Shown here: in pieces, positions 51,901 through 58,792 of the stretch
Layout: the number at the start of each line of letters is the position of its first letter
How positions within the stretch are numbered: position 1 is the first letter of the stretch
Assembly (NCBI GenBank): GCA_027484825.1
Contig: JAIXSE010000016.1
Coordinates: 248,001 to 312,000 of the forward strand
Reading direction: 5' to 3'
Length of the DNA: 64,000 nucleotides
Source of the DNA: Rubrivivax sp.
GTDB taxonomy: Bacteria; Pseudomonadota; Gammaproteobacteria; Burkholderiales; Burkholderiaceae_C
Translations under genes and position numbers: made by a program
The notes under the pieces: model-generated
What the model saw: only the letters and a program-made list of their open reading frames with translations
What the model was told of the DNA's origin: nothing
Databases searched by the model: none

Positions 51901-53037
51901 GGTGCAGACGAGTCGGTGATGGTCACCAACGGCGTCTACAGCCCGACTTCCGGCAAGACGGTCTGGAGCTCGCCATACCTCGCCGCCTTTAGGGTGGGCA
52001 AGCTCAGCGCCATCACGGCTGACATTGGGGACATAACGGCGGGAACCTTCAACATCGGTGGGAGATTTCAGGTTTCCTCCGATGGCTACTTCTCGGCAAA
52101 GGGAGGCCAGATCCTCGATGAGAGTGGGAATGTCATCTTCAGCACCAGGTCGGAGGCCACCGCGCAGTTGCCGAGCAACTGGGTGACGCCGGCTGTGGAC
52201 TGGCTTAACAGCAGCAACGCCAGTGGTGCCAACCTCATTCCAAATTCTGATCAAGCGACGTCTGTGACCATGGCCTGGGGCAATGCTGCGGCCGGCAGTA
52301 TTGATGTGGGCTTGCAGTACGCATCAAACCTGTGGGATTCGGTCTACACGCTGAAAGGGGTGGGAACGAGGAACCTGACTATCCACCAGAACAACAACAA
52401 CGGCAGTGGTGACGGCGGAGTGGGCGTTGATATCTATCCAATGGGGCCGTGGGATTTGGCGCATTCTGTACCAGCCATTCCAGGCCAGCGCTACTGCATG
52501 TCGTGCTACTTCCAGGCGCATCGTTGCTCTGGGGGGGTGGGGATTCAGTTCTTTGCTGCAGACGGTAACTTCATCTCGGAAGCGTATTCGGGACCTGTTG
52601 CCCCTACATATCCCGCTACCCCCAGCGCGGACTCATTGAGCCTCTACCGGCGTCCATTCGTGATTGCGACGGCGCCGCCGAATGCGTTCTACCTCCGGCC
52701 TTACGTGCGCAAGCACAACACGTGGAACGGTGGGAGTCCGGAGTCTTGGTTTTGGCTGGCTGCGCCACAGCTGGAAATTGTGGGCTCTACTGCATCAGGA
52801 CCGGGTGTGTACAGCCCGGGCCCGGCGTTGCTGGCCGGCCGAATCACGAGGGATGTTGCGACCTCGTACTTCGATAACGCGATCTTTGATGCGGCACATA
52901 TCCGGGCGCTTAGCGCAGGGCTCATCTCCACTGGCATTAATGGTGGAACCACGAATGGCATCCAGGTCCAGCAAAACATTTTGGCGGTCTTCAATGATGC
53001 CGGGGCCGAGATCATCACCCTGGGACGGCTGTCATGA
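48967..53037 (+). CDS. Central tail fibre / host-specificity protein (gpJ-like)
   Basis: The 1356-residue protein begins MGGKSVNTSATRAEALTLQS and has a hub domain like phage tail-tip J (about residues 1-620). An Ig-like part, a collagen-like hinge (GDEGAAGADGSKF), two related modules with WxxxxxxP patterns (about 745-930) and a C-terminal receptor-binding region follow. It recognises the host surface. Two one-mismatch palindromes lie in it. Confidence 0.88.
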   Translation: MGGKSVNTSATRAEALTLQSSTYGATITWLRGMHRLPGNLLWYGDFKATPHTQQQGGKGGGGKNTTYTYSASMVMGLCHGAIADIPSVWKGKSRTTIGALGLTKLSGSVGQAVWSGLLGKGSESIGYSGIAGVAVQAYELGDSASLENHAFEVRHASAYSVHASTPDVDPAQATRELMVHPLQGAGLPEEIIGDWSAWSDYCVAAGLLMSPMIDTQVEASEALERVADLTNTAIVWSDGKLQMRPYGDERLTGLGRVYEPETVPVYELDDTCYLVENGGAPVVRSLKTPADCFNQVSVSYKDRQNAYNEAVVTAKDLTDISVNGVRAMDTVQAPWITEGSVARLVAELKKQRSLMVLGEYTFKLPINYALVECMDLLTLTEEALALEGVPVRVKEIVEESDFELTITCEDYPAGVASAPRYPVQTPAGFAEDAYAAPGSVVDAAFFEAPAAMASGPSGLEVWVAVQAPTPNWGGCTVHVSLDGTTYRAVGRLEGPSRMGLLSDEISSGQLKLHAVSGQLVGASLEDAQALTTLSVVLGAQPEYLAYQNALLVGAGAYTLTGLVRGAYSTPASVHAPGDRFVRIDESVGRSGGLDASYIGKRIWFKLTSFNLYGGAEQSLAEVDEMAYDVTGVFAKALPGLNGRGVTLKASAQTIKQSEGGVRLPAAVTLTAELGGTLVGTPVWTVEDGAATLSGSGLQRTVDTSTITTPARIRVTVVDSVANYSDEVTLQVVADGDEGAAGADGSKFTLVSLYQWSTIRPSAPNGKSTWTWATASQTDYTGGAGWQIGIPANPGVVGLQLWAASKQISAAGGTLKTDIAWGADATVAAVGANGDGVQVGEAAVYTWAANLASIPALQGTSEFTWSTGGLSQIPAGWSLAPGASVSPGMTLFKASVRLTDAASSPETLVNWTLAAVFAVGYAGTSGAPGQAGASARVAYAKVTGTTIGSGPVETVGAEGFPPDGAWGRNEHWAGTLPEYGADESVMVTNGVYSPTSGKTVWSSPYLAAFRVGKLSAITADIGDITAGTFNIGGRFQVSSDGYFSAKGGQILDESGNVIFSTRSEATAQLPSNWVTPAVDWLNSSNASGANLIPNSDQATSVTMAWGNAAAGSIDVGLQYASNLWDSVYTLKGVGTRNLTIHQNNNNGSGDGGVGVDIYPMGPWDLAHSVPAIPGQRYCMSCYFQAHRCSGGVGIQFFAADGNFISEAYSGPVAPTYPATPSADSLSLYRRPFVIATAPPNAFYLRPYVRKHNTWNGGSPESWFWLAAPQLEIVGSTASGPGVYSPGPALLAGRITRDVATSYFDNAIFDAAHIRALSAGLISTGINGGTTNGIQVQQNILAVFNDAGAEIITLGRLS
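50359..50374. repeat. Dispersed 16-bp palindrome copy 10
   Basis: GTGCAGGCGCCTACAC, one mismatch; in gpJ. Confidence 0.8.
50624..50639. repeat. Dispersed 16-bp palindrome copy 11
   Basis: GTGCAGGCGCCTACAC, one mismatch; in gpJ but in a different frame (GAGAYT) from copy 10 (VQAPT). Confidence 0.8.
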
Positions 53038-53318
53038 GTGATTTCGGCCTGCGCGTGCGCAACCCTGCCACCCTCGCGATCTGGTTCGATTCGAGGCAGG
53101 CAATCGCCGGGGTCCCCCTGGACTTCATCAGCCAGCCTGCGAACGCGGCGGGTTTTCAGCGCACCTATCCAACATTCGTGGGCAGGACGGTCCGCTTGGT
53201 GAGCATGGACCTGTTCGGCGCCGTTGGTGGGGCTGCGGTGGACTACTCGCTGGGTTACCCCCGGCTTACCGTCTCGCCCCTCCCTTTTCCTCAGACCTTC
53301 ATGCTGATCGTTTCATGA
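53034..53318 (+). CDS. Small tail-associated protein, paralogue of next gene
   Basis: A 94-residue protein starting MSDFGLRVRNPATLAIWFDS. Its start closely resembles that of the following 247-residue protein (MSTFGLRIRNPGMG). It overlaps gpJ and the next gene by ATGA. Probably a distal tail or fibre-tip component. Confidence 0.65.
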   Translation: MSDFGLRVRNPATLAIWFDSRQAIAGVPLDFISQPANAAGFQRTYPTFVGRTVRLVSMDLFGAVGGAAVDYSLGYPRLTVSPLPFPQTFMLIVS

Positions 53319-54058
53319 GTACATTTGGATTGCGAATCCGGAATCCTGGTATGGGACTTGTGGTTGCAAGCGACGGGTTCGGCCTGAACTACCTTGGTCG
53401 TGCGTCTCTAGTCGGTTACGAGCCTGCAGCCGACTTGAACGGGTTGTCACCACCGGGCGGCACGAAGCCACAGTGGATGCGATACCGGATCGCCACAGCC
53501 TCACCTGTGGTGGTGCCGTTCCTTCCGCTGTCGGGCCTCTGCTGCGGCGTGGCCCAGGTTGTGAGGAGCGGAAATCAATGGGATTTCGTCGTGTTTAACC
53601 AGGACTCGTCGAATAACCCAGTGCCACTGGCGGTGTATTGCTTCGGCAGGCCCACCACGCACAGCCCTTATGGGCTGCGCATCCGCCAGGCCGACGGTGT
53701 GACCCTGGCCTACGAGTTTGGCCAGAGCAGGCCGCTAATGTTCGCTGGCGTGGTCGATCTGAATCCAGGGGTGAACTCCGCGACTATCTCCGGCGTCCAG
53801 GCGCCCGCAATCATGGGCTTTGCGCTTGGGTTCGTGGACCCGCTCTGGGTTTTGGTCAATGCCGCGCGGGGCCAATGGAGGGCGGACGCCCGTGTGGTTG
53901 GCTGGAGCCTAAATGGAACCGTGCTTTCGAGGGCAGAGCGGCAGACTCGAAGCAACGGCGACATCGTCGAATTTGGAGTTGGAGAAAGCCCGGGCAGCGA
54001 GGACTACCGAGGGCGTGCCGCCAGCGCTTTCATCATTGACGCCAACGGACTCTCCTGA
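53315..54058 (+). CDS. Tail-associated protein, FGLRxRNP family
   Basis: A 247-residue beta-rich protein (MSTFGLRIRNPGMGLVVASD), sharing its first 12 residues in pattern with its upstream neighbour. The place directly after gpJ suggests a receptor-contact or tip protein. No domain recognised. Confidence 0.65.
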   Translation: MSTFGLRIRNPGMGLVVASDGFGLNYLGRASLVGYEPAADLNGLSPPGGTKPQWMRYRIATASPVVVPFLPLSGLCCGVAQVVRSGNQWDFVVFNQDSSNNPVPLAVYCFGRPTTHSPYGLRIRQADGVTLAYEFGQSRPLMFAGVVDLNPGVNSATISGVQAPAIMGFALGFVDPLWVLVNAARGQWRADARVVGWSLNGTVLSRAERQTRSNGDIVEFGVGESPGSEDYRGRAASAFIIDANGLS

Positions 54059-54069
54059 GAGAGGAAGAC

Positions 54070-54723
54070 ATGCCTATTCTGAAAGAGCTCACAGTTCCCA
54101 ACGGGTCGCAGTGCAGCGTGCACCAGGTGCTGCACCTGGAGACCAACCTCACCCAGACGCCCGGCGGCCTGCTGGCCCGGGTCGCCAGCTACGCCACCGA
54201 GCAGCAACTGCTGGCCGACATTCCTGCGTACCACCATGCTCCCGTGCTGGTGCCGTTCACGTCGCTGGACGGCACAGACATGATCGGGAGCATCGAGGCG
54301 GTTCTGGTCGCCGCCACTGACTCCCCTTTTGTCGGTGGCAGCAAGATCGCCCCGGTGACAGAGCTGGCCACCGCCAAGGCGAGGCGCTGGGCGGAGATCA
54401 AGCAGCTGCGAGAGGGTCACGAGTTCGGCCCACTCGAATGGGACGGGGTCACCTTCGATGCCGACGAGCGAGCTCAACTTCGCATCATGGGCGCGGTGCA
54501 GCTTGCGACGCAGGCGGTCGCTGCCGGGCAGGACTTCGGCATGGACTGGACGCTGGCCGACAACACCATCCGCAGGCTTTCTGCTGCAGATCTCGTGTCT
54601 CTCGGGGATGCGCTTGGGCGGCAAGTGGCTGCAGCGCATGAAACGGCTCGGTTGCTGCGAGAGCGGATCGAGGCGGCTCAGACAGTTGAGGAGGTGTCCG
54701 CGGTCGGCTGGCCGCTGACCTGA
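54070..54723 (+). CDS. DUF4376-containing tail-fibre-associated protein
   Basis: The C-terminal half of this 217-residue protein, KARRWAEIKQLREGHEFGPL then EWDGVTFDADERAQLRIMGA, matches DUF4376, often found in tail-fibre assembly proteins. AGAGGAAGAC precedes the ATG. It ends before a terminator that closes the tail operon. Confidence 0.75.
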   Translation: MPILKELTVPNGSQCSVHQVLHLETNLTQTPGGLLARVASYATEQQLLADIPAYHHAPVLVPFTSLDGTDMIGSIEAVLVAATDSPFVGGSKIAPVTELATAKARRWAEIKQLREGHEFGPLEWDGVTFDADERAQLRIMGAVQLATQAVAAGQDFGMDWTLADNTIRRLSAADLVSLGDALGRQVAAAHETARLLRERIEAAQTVEEVSAVGWPLT

Positions 54724-54768
54724 CTCACGTAGGGAGCTCGCGGCCGCAAAGAGCCGCACCCATGACCA

Positions 54769-54796
54769 ATGCCCGCTTTAAGCGGGCTTTTTACTT
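54769..54796 (+). terminator. Terminator between tail and lysis modules
   Basis: GCCCGC-TTTAA-GCGGGC followed by TTTTT. Confidence 0.85.
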
Positions 54797-54809
54797 TCTG
54801 GAGGACTGA

Positions 54810-55229
54810 ATGGCAGAACCTGCATCTAGCGGGGTGGCCGGCGTTGCCGGCTGGAAGTTGATTGGAGGGTTGGCAGGCATCCTTGCAGCCGGATCGGCGC
54901 TGTCTTGGCTCGTTGTGGTGACCATGCGCAGACCGAAGACGGATGCCGAGTGGCTGGTGTCGCTTATCACGACGCTCTTGGCCTCGATCGCTGGGGGGGC
55001 GTGGCTCCTGCATTCCCTCGGGCTGAGTGATCTTGCTCAAAGTGGTTGGGTGGGCCTATCGGTGCTGCTCGGCTTGGCGTTCTTGTGCGGTCTGCCGGCG
55101 TGGGCGCTCGTTCGAGCTGTGTTTGCGTGGCTCAACAAGCGAGAACAGATGGATCTGGCGGAACTCGCTGCTGATGCAGTCCAGTCAGGCCGGGAGATCA
55201 TGGGAGGTCCGCATGGCGAAGGCCGTTGA
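54810..55229 (+). CDS. Putative holin
   Basis: A 139-residue protein with three hydrophobic segments (about 14-38, 48-68 and 80-103) and a charged C-terminus, directly before an endolysin-like gene and Rz/Rz1. This fits a class I-type holin that forms lesions in the cytoplasmic membrane at lysis. TGGAGGACTGA precedes the ATG. Confidence 0.65.
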   Translation: MAEPASSGVAGVAGWKLIGGLAGILAAGSALSWLVVVTMRRPKTDAEWLVSLITTLLASIAGGAWLLHSLGLSDLAQSGWVGLSVLLGLAFLCGLPAWALVRAVFAWLNKREQMDLAELAADAVQSGREIMGGPHGEGR

Positions 55230-55728
55230 TAGGGCGGAACTGGTGCAGCTCACGCTGGCGACGTGCATGGCAGAAGCGTTTTCGCTCCTTCCGGCGTCGA
55301 TGGACAGCGCCGATGCCCGCGTTCTGATGATCAGCATCGGCCTGCAGGAGTCCGAGTTCACCAGCCGAGTGCAGAAGCTGGACGGGGGGCGGCCGGGGCC
55401 AGCACATGGGCTGTGGCAATTCGAGTGTGGCGGCGGTGTGAAGGGTGTTCTTGAGCATCCGGTCACCAAAGGACTGGCGGAGCAGGTATGTGCAAAGCGC
55501 AGCGTCAAGGCGGTGAAGGAAGCAGTCTGGCTGCGACTTGCCACCGATGATGTACTCGCAGCAGCCTTTGCACGGCTGCTCCTGTACTCCGATCCCAATC
55601 CGCTGCCGTGCCCCGGTCGGCCAGACATGGCCTGGCTGTACTACCTACGCAATTGGCGTCCTGGTAAGCCGCGCCAGCGCGACTGGCCCGCCAACTACCA
55701 ATTGGCTGTACAGGCCGTTGGGCACTGA
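55213..55728 (+). CDS. Putative endolysin (lysozyme/transglycosylase-like)
   Basis: From ATG 55213 (GGGAGG upstream) 171 residues. MISIGLQESEFTSRVQKLDG contains a candidate catalytic Glu, followed by GPAHGLWQFECGGGVKGVLE and a C-terminal AWLYYLRNWRPGKP, resembling lysozyme-like muramidases of Burkholderiales phages. The lysis-cassette position supports it; the exact bond cut is unknown. Confidence 0.65.
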   Translation: MAKAVDRAELVQLTLATCMAEAFSLLPASMDSADARVLMISIGLQESEFTSRVQKLDGGRPGPAHGLWQFECGGGVKGVLEHPVTKGLAEQVCAKRSVKAVKEAVWLRLATDDVLAAAFARLLLYSDPNPLPCPGRPDMAWLYYLRNWRPGKPRQRDWPANYQLAVQAVGH

Positions 55729-55739
55729 CGGAGGTGGTT

Positions 55740-55931
55740 ATGGCGGAGCAAAAGCAAAAACCGCAACAGCCTCCCGTCGCCACTCCGTGTCGCGTTTGTC
55801 AAAAGCGCCGCACTGAGGAGTGCTCACACGTGGACTGCGCGCAGCGAAAGCACCGAACCGCAGGCGAGGGGGACAGCCTGGTCTCGGTCGGAGCTGGGTG
55901 CCTGCGCCGAACTCCCACCTGTCGGGATTGA
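55740..55931 (+). CDS. Small Cys-rich protein in the lysis cassette
   Basis: GGAGG precedes ATG 55740. The 63 residues contain ATPCRVCQKRRTEECSHVDC, four Cys and a His in zinc-finger-like spacing. It sits between the endolysin and Rz. Function unknown. Confidence 0.55.
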   Translation: MAEQKQKPQQPPVATPCRVCQKRRTEECSHVDCAQRKHRTAGEGDSLVSVGAGCLRRTPTCRD

Positions 55932-55933
55932 CC

Positions 55934-56293
55934 ATGGAAGTGACCACTTTCCTTCGTTTAGGCGTGGCTCTCTCGCTGGTCCTTGTTGGCGTGTGGTTTG
56001 GCAGCCACCACGTCCAGGCCAAGTGGGATGCCGCTCAGTTGCAGCAGGAGCGGGCAGCTCGGGTGCTCGCGGCGCAGCAACAGCGCATCTCACACCAGCA
56101 AGCCATCCAGCGCGAGCAGGCGCGCCAAGCGCTGCGAAATCAACTCAAGGAGGCCCTCAATGGTCTGGAAGCTGACCTCTCTGTCCCGGTGGCGTGTCCG
56201 GCCTCGGCGCCGTTGCGCTTTGGCGATGTGCCTGTGCCTGCCGGTGTCCTTGATAGGGTGCGCAACGCCGGTGCAGGCGCCAGCACCGATTGA
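55934..56293 (+). CDS. Rz-like i-spanin
   Basis: From ATG 55934 119 residues: one N-terminal membrane helix (LRLGVALSLVLVGVWFGSHH) and a Gln/Arg-rich periplasmic coiled coil (about 33-75), the i-spanin plan. With Rz1 it fuses inner and outer membranes in the last step of lysis. Confidence 0.75.
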   Translation: MEVTTFLRLGVALSLVLVGVWFGSHHVQAKWDAAQLQQERAARVLAAQQQRISHQQAIQREQARQALRNQLKEALNGLEADLSVPVACPASAPLRFGDVPVPAGVLDRVRNAGAGASTD

Positions 56294-56465
56294 GCCTCCT
56301 CCGGCCAACCTTGCCGCTCCGTGTTGGCCAGGGCCGGACTGGCCGGCGGAGGGGGCGTCGATGGCTGACTTTGTGGAGGTCGTGATCCAGCGTGAGAACG
56401 CTGCGGCGGATTGTCGAGATCAACTTGCTCGATTGGTAAGAGCCTGGCCAAAACCCGCGCCGTGA
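56226..56465 (+). CDS. Rz1-like o-spanin lipoprotein, overlapping Rz in another frame
   Basis: ATG 56226 opens 79 residues: MCLCLPVSLIGCATPVQAPA, with a lipobox (LIGC) and a Pro-rich mature part (APAPIEPPPANLAAPCWPGP). It overlaps the end of Rz by 68 bases in the +1 frame and extends beyond it, the usual Rz/Rz1 overlap. A palindrome copy lies in both frames. Confidence 0.75.
   Translation: MCLCLPVSLIGCATPVQAPAPIEPPPANLAAPCWPGPDWPAEGASMADFVEVVIQRENAAADCRDQLARLVRAWPKPAP
56271..56286. repeat. Dispersed 16-bp palindrome copy 12
   Basis: GTGCAGGCGCCAGCAC, one mismatch; in the Rz/Rz1 overlap. Confidence 0.8.
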
Positions 56466-56500
56466 CTTCGGTGACGGCCTCGATAAGCAGCGTGCGCAGT

Positions 56501-56523
56501 TGATGCCACGGGTGATGCCACGG
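56501..56523 (+). promoter_or_regulatory. Right-end arm-type sites of the prophage integrase
   Basis: TGATGCCACGG occurs twice in direct orientation at 56501-56511 and 56513-56523, about 60 bases inside the attR core. The same unit is inverted at 17629-17639 at the left end. Confidence 0.7.
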
Positions 56524-56581
56524 AGTTCATGCTGAACCAATGAAATCAATATGAATCAGTCACTTGCGATTTAATGATCGA

Positions 56582-56604
56582 TGATGATCGAGAATATGTG
56601 AGCA
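56582..56604 (+). repeat. attR core of the prophage
   Basis: Exact 23-bp repeat of 17469-17491, carrying an icd 3'-end copy (GAG AAT ATG TGA). It is also the left junction of element 2, whose truncated integrase begins 160 bases further on. Confidence 0.92.
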
Positions 56605-56635
56605 CATGCCCGGTGGTGAACCGGGCTGGCTTTGG

Positions 56636-56668
56636 AACCCCAGTGCATTGATTTGCCTGGGGTTTTTT
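56636..56668 (+). terminator. Terminator carried by element 2
   Basis: AACCCCAG and CTGGGGTT form an 8-bp stem followed by T residues; it resembles the terminator at 61140. Confidence 0.8.
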
Positions 56669-56711
56669 CATGTCTGTCGGTGACTGGTTGTGAAGGGTCA
56701 TGCCCCTAAAG

Positions 56712-56752
56712 TGGGGCCATGATCGGGGCCACTAAAAAGCGCCATGGCCCCA
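56712..56752. promoter_or_regulatory. Left arm-type repeats of element 2
   Basis: TGGGGCCATG at 56712-56721, a near copy CGGGGCCACT at 56724-56733, and an inverted perfect copy at 56743-56752 precede the truncated integrase. Two direct perfect copies lie at 60995 and 61007 beside the right end. Confidence 0.7.
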
Positions 56753-56764
56753 TTGGGGAGGAAC

Positions 56765-57340
56765 ATGGCCCAGTTGCGGCACGTCAACTACACACTGAAG
56801 CCAACGTCTATCGAGGCCGCGAAGCCCAAGGAAAAGGCCTACAGCCTCACTGATGGTGGCGGCTTGATCCTAGAAGTGCTGCCCGGCGGCTCAAAGGTGT
56901 GGAGGTTCAAATACCACCACCTCGGCAAGCGGGAGAAGGTGACCATTGGGCCTTACCCCTCCTGGAGCATCAAAGACGCCAGGAACGAGCACGAAAGGCT
57001 GCGAGAGCAACTGCACAAGGGAGAAAGTCCGGCGAAGGCCAAGCAGTCGCAGAAGGCGGAAAGGCTCGCAGCGGAAGCGCGGGCGGTGACCTTCAAAGCA
57101 TTTGCGCAGGAGTGGGTAGAAGAGAAGTTGATGCACCTGAGCGAGGCCTACCGAGCCAAGACAATTGGTTGGCTAGATTCGGACATCTACCCTGCGATTG
57201 GTCGGCTGGCCCTTGGGGAGGTGACGCATACCTCGCTCAGCCGTGTGCGGGCCAGAGCGAGGGTCTCCCTAGCTCCTTACTGGATGCCAGCGCCCAGGGC
57301 TGGGAACACGTCGGTAAACAGCAGCGTGATGAGCTGCTGA
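56765..57340 (+). pseudogene. Truncated tyrosine integrase of element 2
   Basis: From ATG 56765 the first 157 residues match the N-terminal half of P4-type integrases and closely resemble the phage integrase (YSLTDGGGLILEVLPGGSKV, VTIGPYPSWSIKDARNEHER). Similarity ends near 57237 within the core-binding domain, and the frame runs on into sequence antisense to the isochorismatase gene. The whole catalytic domain is missing, so element 2 cannot excise alone. Confidence 0.88.
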
Positions 57341-57882
57341 CCGGCTGGCGTGGACCAGTCTTGAGCGATCTCCGCCATCAGGGTGTTGGTGGCGGTCAGC
57401 ACCACGCCGGCGTCATGCATGCGCTGGCGCGAGAACTCTTCGGACAGCTCGCTCGGCGAGCCCGACGCGTCCATCACGGCCTGGACGTTGAAGCCTTCAA
57501 CCGCGGCGTCGATGGCCGGGAAGATCAGGCAGACGTCGGTGGTCACGCCAGCCATGATGAGGTTCTTGCGGCCAGTGGCGAGCACGGCATCGCGGAACTC
57601 GGGATACGCCCAGGCGTTCACAACGCCAGGGCGCTTGATGCGGGAGGCATGGGCCTCAGGCAGGATCTGGGCGATTTCCGGCAGGATCGGGCCTTGCGCG
57701 CGGTCCTCCTGGCTGGACGTGATGACGACCGGCAGGTTCAGAATCTTCGCCATCTTGGCCAGAGCGATGGACTGCTTGGCAGCCAGGTCCTTGTCGATGT
57801 TCTTGATGAGCTGCATGGTGCCGACTTGGTGGTCGATCAGCAGCAGGGCAGAGTTCTCAGCCGTGAAACGTTCAATCTTCAT
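57277..57882 (-). CDS. Isochorismatase-family cysteine hydrolase
   Basis: From ATG 57882 (AGGAG seven bases upstream) 201 residues. The catalytic Asp is in ALLLIDHQVGTM, a Lys in RIKRPGVVNAW and the nucleophile Cys in MAGVTTDVCLIFPAI, the fold's triad. The sequence resembles YcaC-type hydrolases of unknown substrate rather than true isochorismatase. It is last in the operon OYE–pirin–hydrolase. Confidence 0.85.
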   Translation of the reverse strand: MKIERFTAENSALLLIDHQVGTMQLIKNIDKDLAAKQSIALAKMAKILNLPVVITSSQEDRAQGPILPEIAQILPEAHASRIKRPGVVNAWAYPEFRDAVLATGRKNLIMAGVTTDVCLIFPAIDAAVEGFNVQAVMDASGSPSELSEEFSRQRMHDAGVVLTATNTLMAEIAQDWSTPAGQQLITLLFTDVFPALGAGIQ

Positions 57883-57945
57883 GATGTAGCTCCTAGGTTG
57901 GTCGTAATGGGGCACACGCCCCGGCGGGGATGTGTGGCGGCTGCT

Positions 57946-58770
57946 TTAGAGCTTCCCCATCTCGCCACGTTGATATGCGGCGGTTGCCGCGATCAGGTGC
58001 TCTTGGCTCGCGAAAGCCATCGGCCCATTCGAAAGTACGGGTTGGCGCAGAGGCTCGCCAACGAAGACGGCCACCTTGGCGCCGTCTGCGCCACCAGTCA
58101 GCTTGTGCGTCGCCGTTGCATCCGCCGGCGGCAGAATGGGCGCGCCCAAGTCGTCAAGTCCGAAGCCTTCGCCATCGAGCGCTGCGCTGCCGTAGATCGG
58201 CATCAGGAAGGCGCGCTTCCCTGCCGGGACGGTGAGGTCCAGCGCGGCACCGGCCTCCAAGGAGATGTCCAACAGCGTCACGTCCGTTGGCGGCGTCAGA
58301 GGCGAGTTAACACCTTCGAAGCTGCCGAGGGGGACGCGGACCTTCACCCCGGGCCTCGTCACGACAGGCACGTCCTGGGGCGCCAAGGTCAGCGCGAACG
58401 GAGTGTCGTTCTGACGCTCACGTGGCAGGTTGACGAAGATTTGCAACAGGTGCGTGGTGCTGCCCAGCACTGCTGGGTTCTCCTCGTGCACGACACCCCG
58501 TCCAGCGGCAGTCCAGTGCAGGCCACCCGGCTGGATCAGCGTGCGGTTCCCGTTGGAGTCGCGGTTTGCAATGCCTGTCTCCGAATCCAGGAACAGGTAA
58601 GTCACTGCGGAGAATCCGGCGTGCGGATGCGGCGGGAACGTCGGTTCGCTCATCCACGCGTGGTCGATGCCCATGAAGGGATCGAGCTGCGTCGGGTTCG
58701 CGCCATGCAGCCGGTAGGCCCGGAAGTGGGCTCCCCGGTTGGCGCGCTGCATGCGGACGGTGGTGGTCAT
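57946..58770 (-). CDS. Pirin-family cupin protein
   Basis: A 274-residue bicupin with the pirin start GAHFRAYRLHGANPTQLDPF and the metal-binding FPPHPHAGFSAVTYLFLDSE and WTAAGRGVVHEENP. Some pirins are quercetin dioxygenases, others regulators. It lies between the ene-reductase and the hydrolase genes. Confidence 0.9.
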   Translation of the reverse strand: MTTTVRMQRANRGAHFRAYRLHGANPTQLDPFMGIDHAWMSEPTFPPHPHAGFSAVTYLFLDSETGIANRDSNGNRTLIQPGGLHWTAAGRGVVHEENPAVLGSTTHLLQIFVNLPRERQNDTPFALTLAPQDVPVVTRPGVKVRVPLGSFEGVNSPLTPPTDVTLLDISLEAGAALDLTVPAGKRAFLMPIYGSAALDGEGFGLDDLGAPILPPADATATHKLTGGADGAKVAVFVGEPLRQPVLSNGPMAFASQEHLIAATAAYQRGEMGKL

Positions 58771-58792
58771 GGCGGTCAGCCTCTCTTGAAAT

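Larger units (their letters stand above)
17469..56604. mobile_element. Complete-looking temperate siphophage integrated at the icd 3' end
   Basis: A 23-bp direct repeat ending in GAGAATATGTGAGCA bounds the element at 17469-17491 and 56582-56604. Between them lie an integrase next to the left end, early, immunity, replication, packaging, head, tail and lysis modules in canonical order, all apparently intact. The phage restores the icd reading frame and brings its own terminator. G+C is visibly lower than in the flanking chromosome. Confidence 0.95.

Noticed and set aside
54120-54142. Inverted repeat around CCAGGTGCTGCACCTGG as another dispersed palindrome
   Set aside because: It differs from the 16-bp consensus in the centre and flanks and lies in a coding stretch that explains it.
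56744-56764. ATG 56744 as integrase-remnant start
   Set aside because: It lies inside the inverted arm repeat; ATG 56765 matches the start of the intact integrase better.
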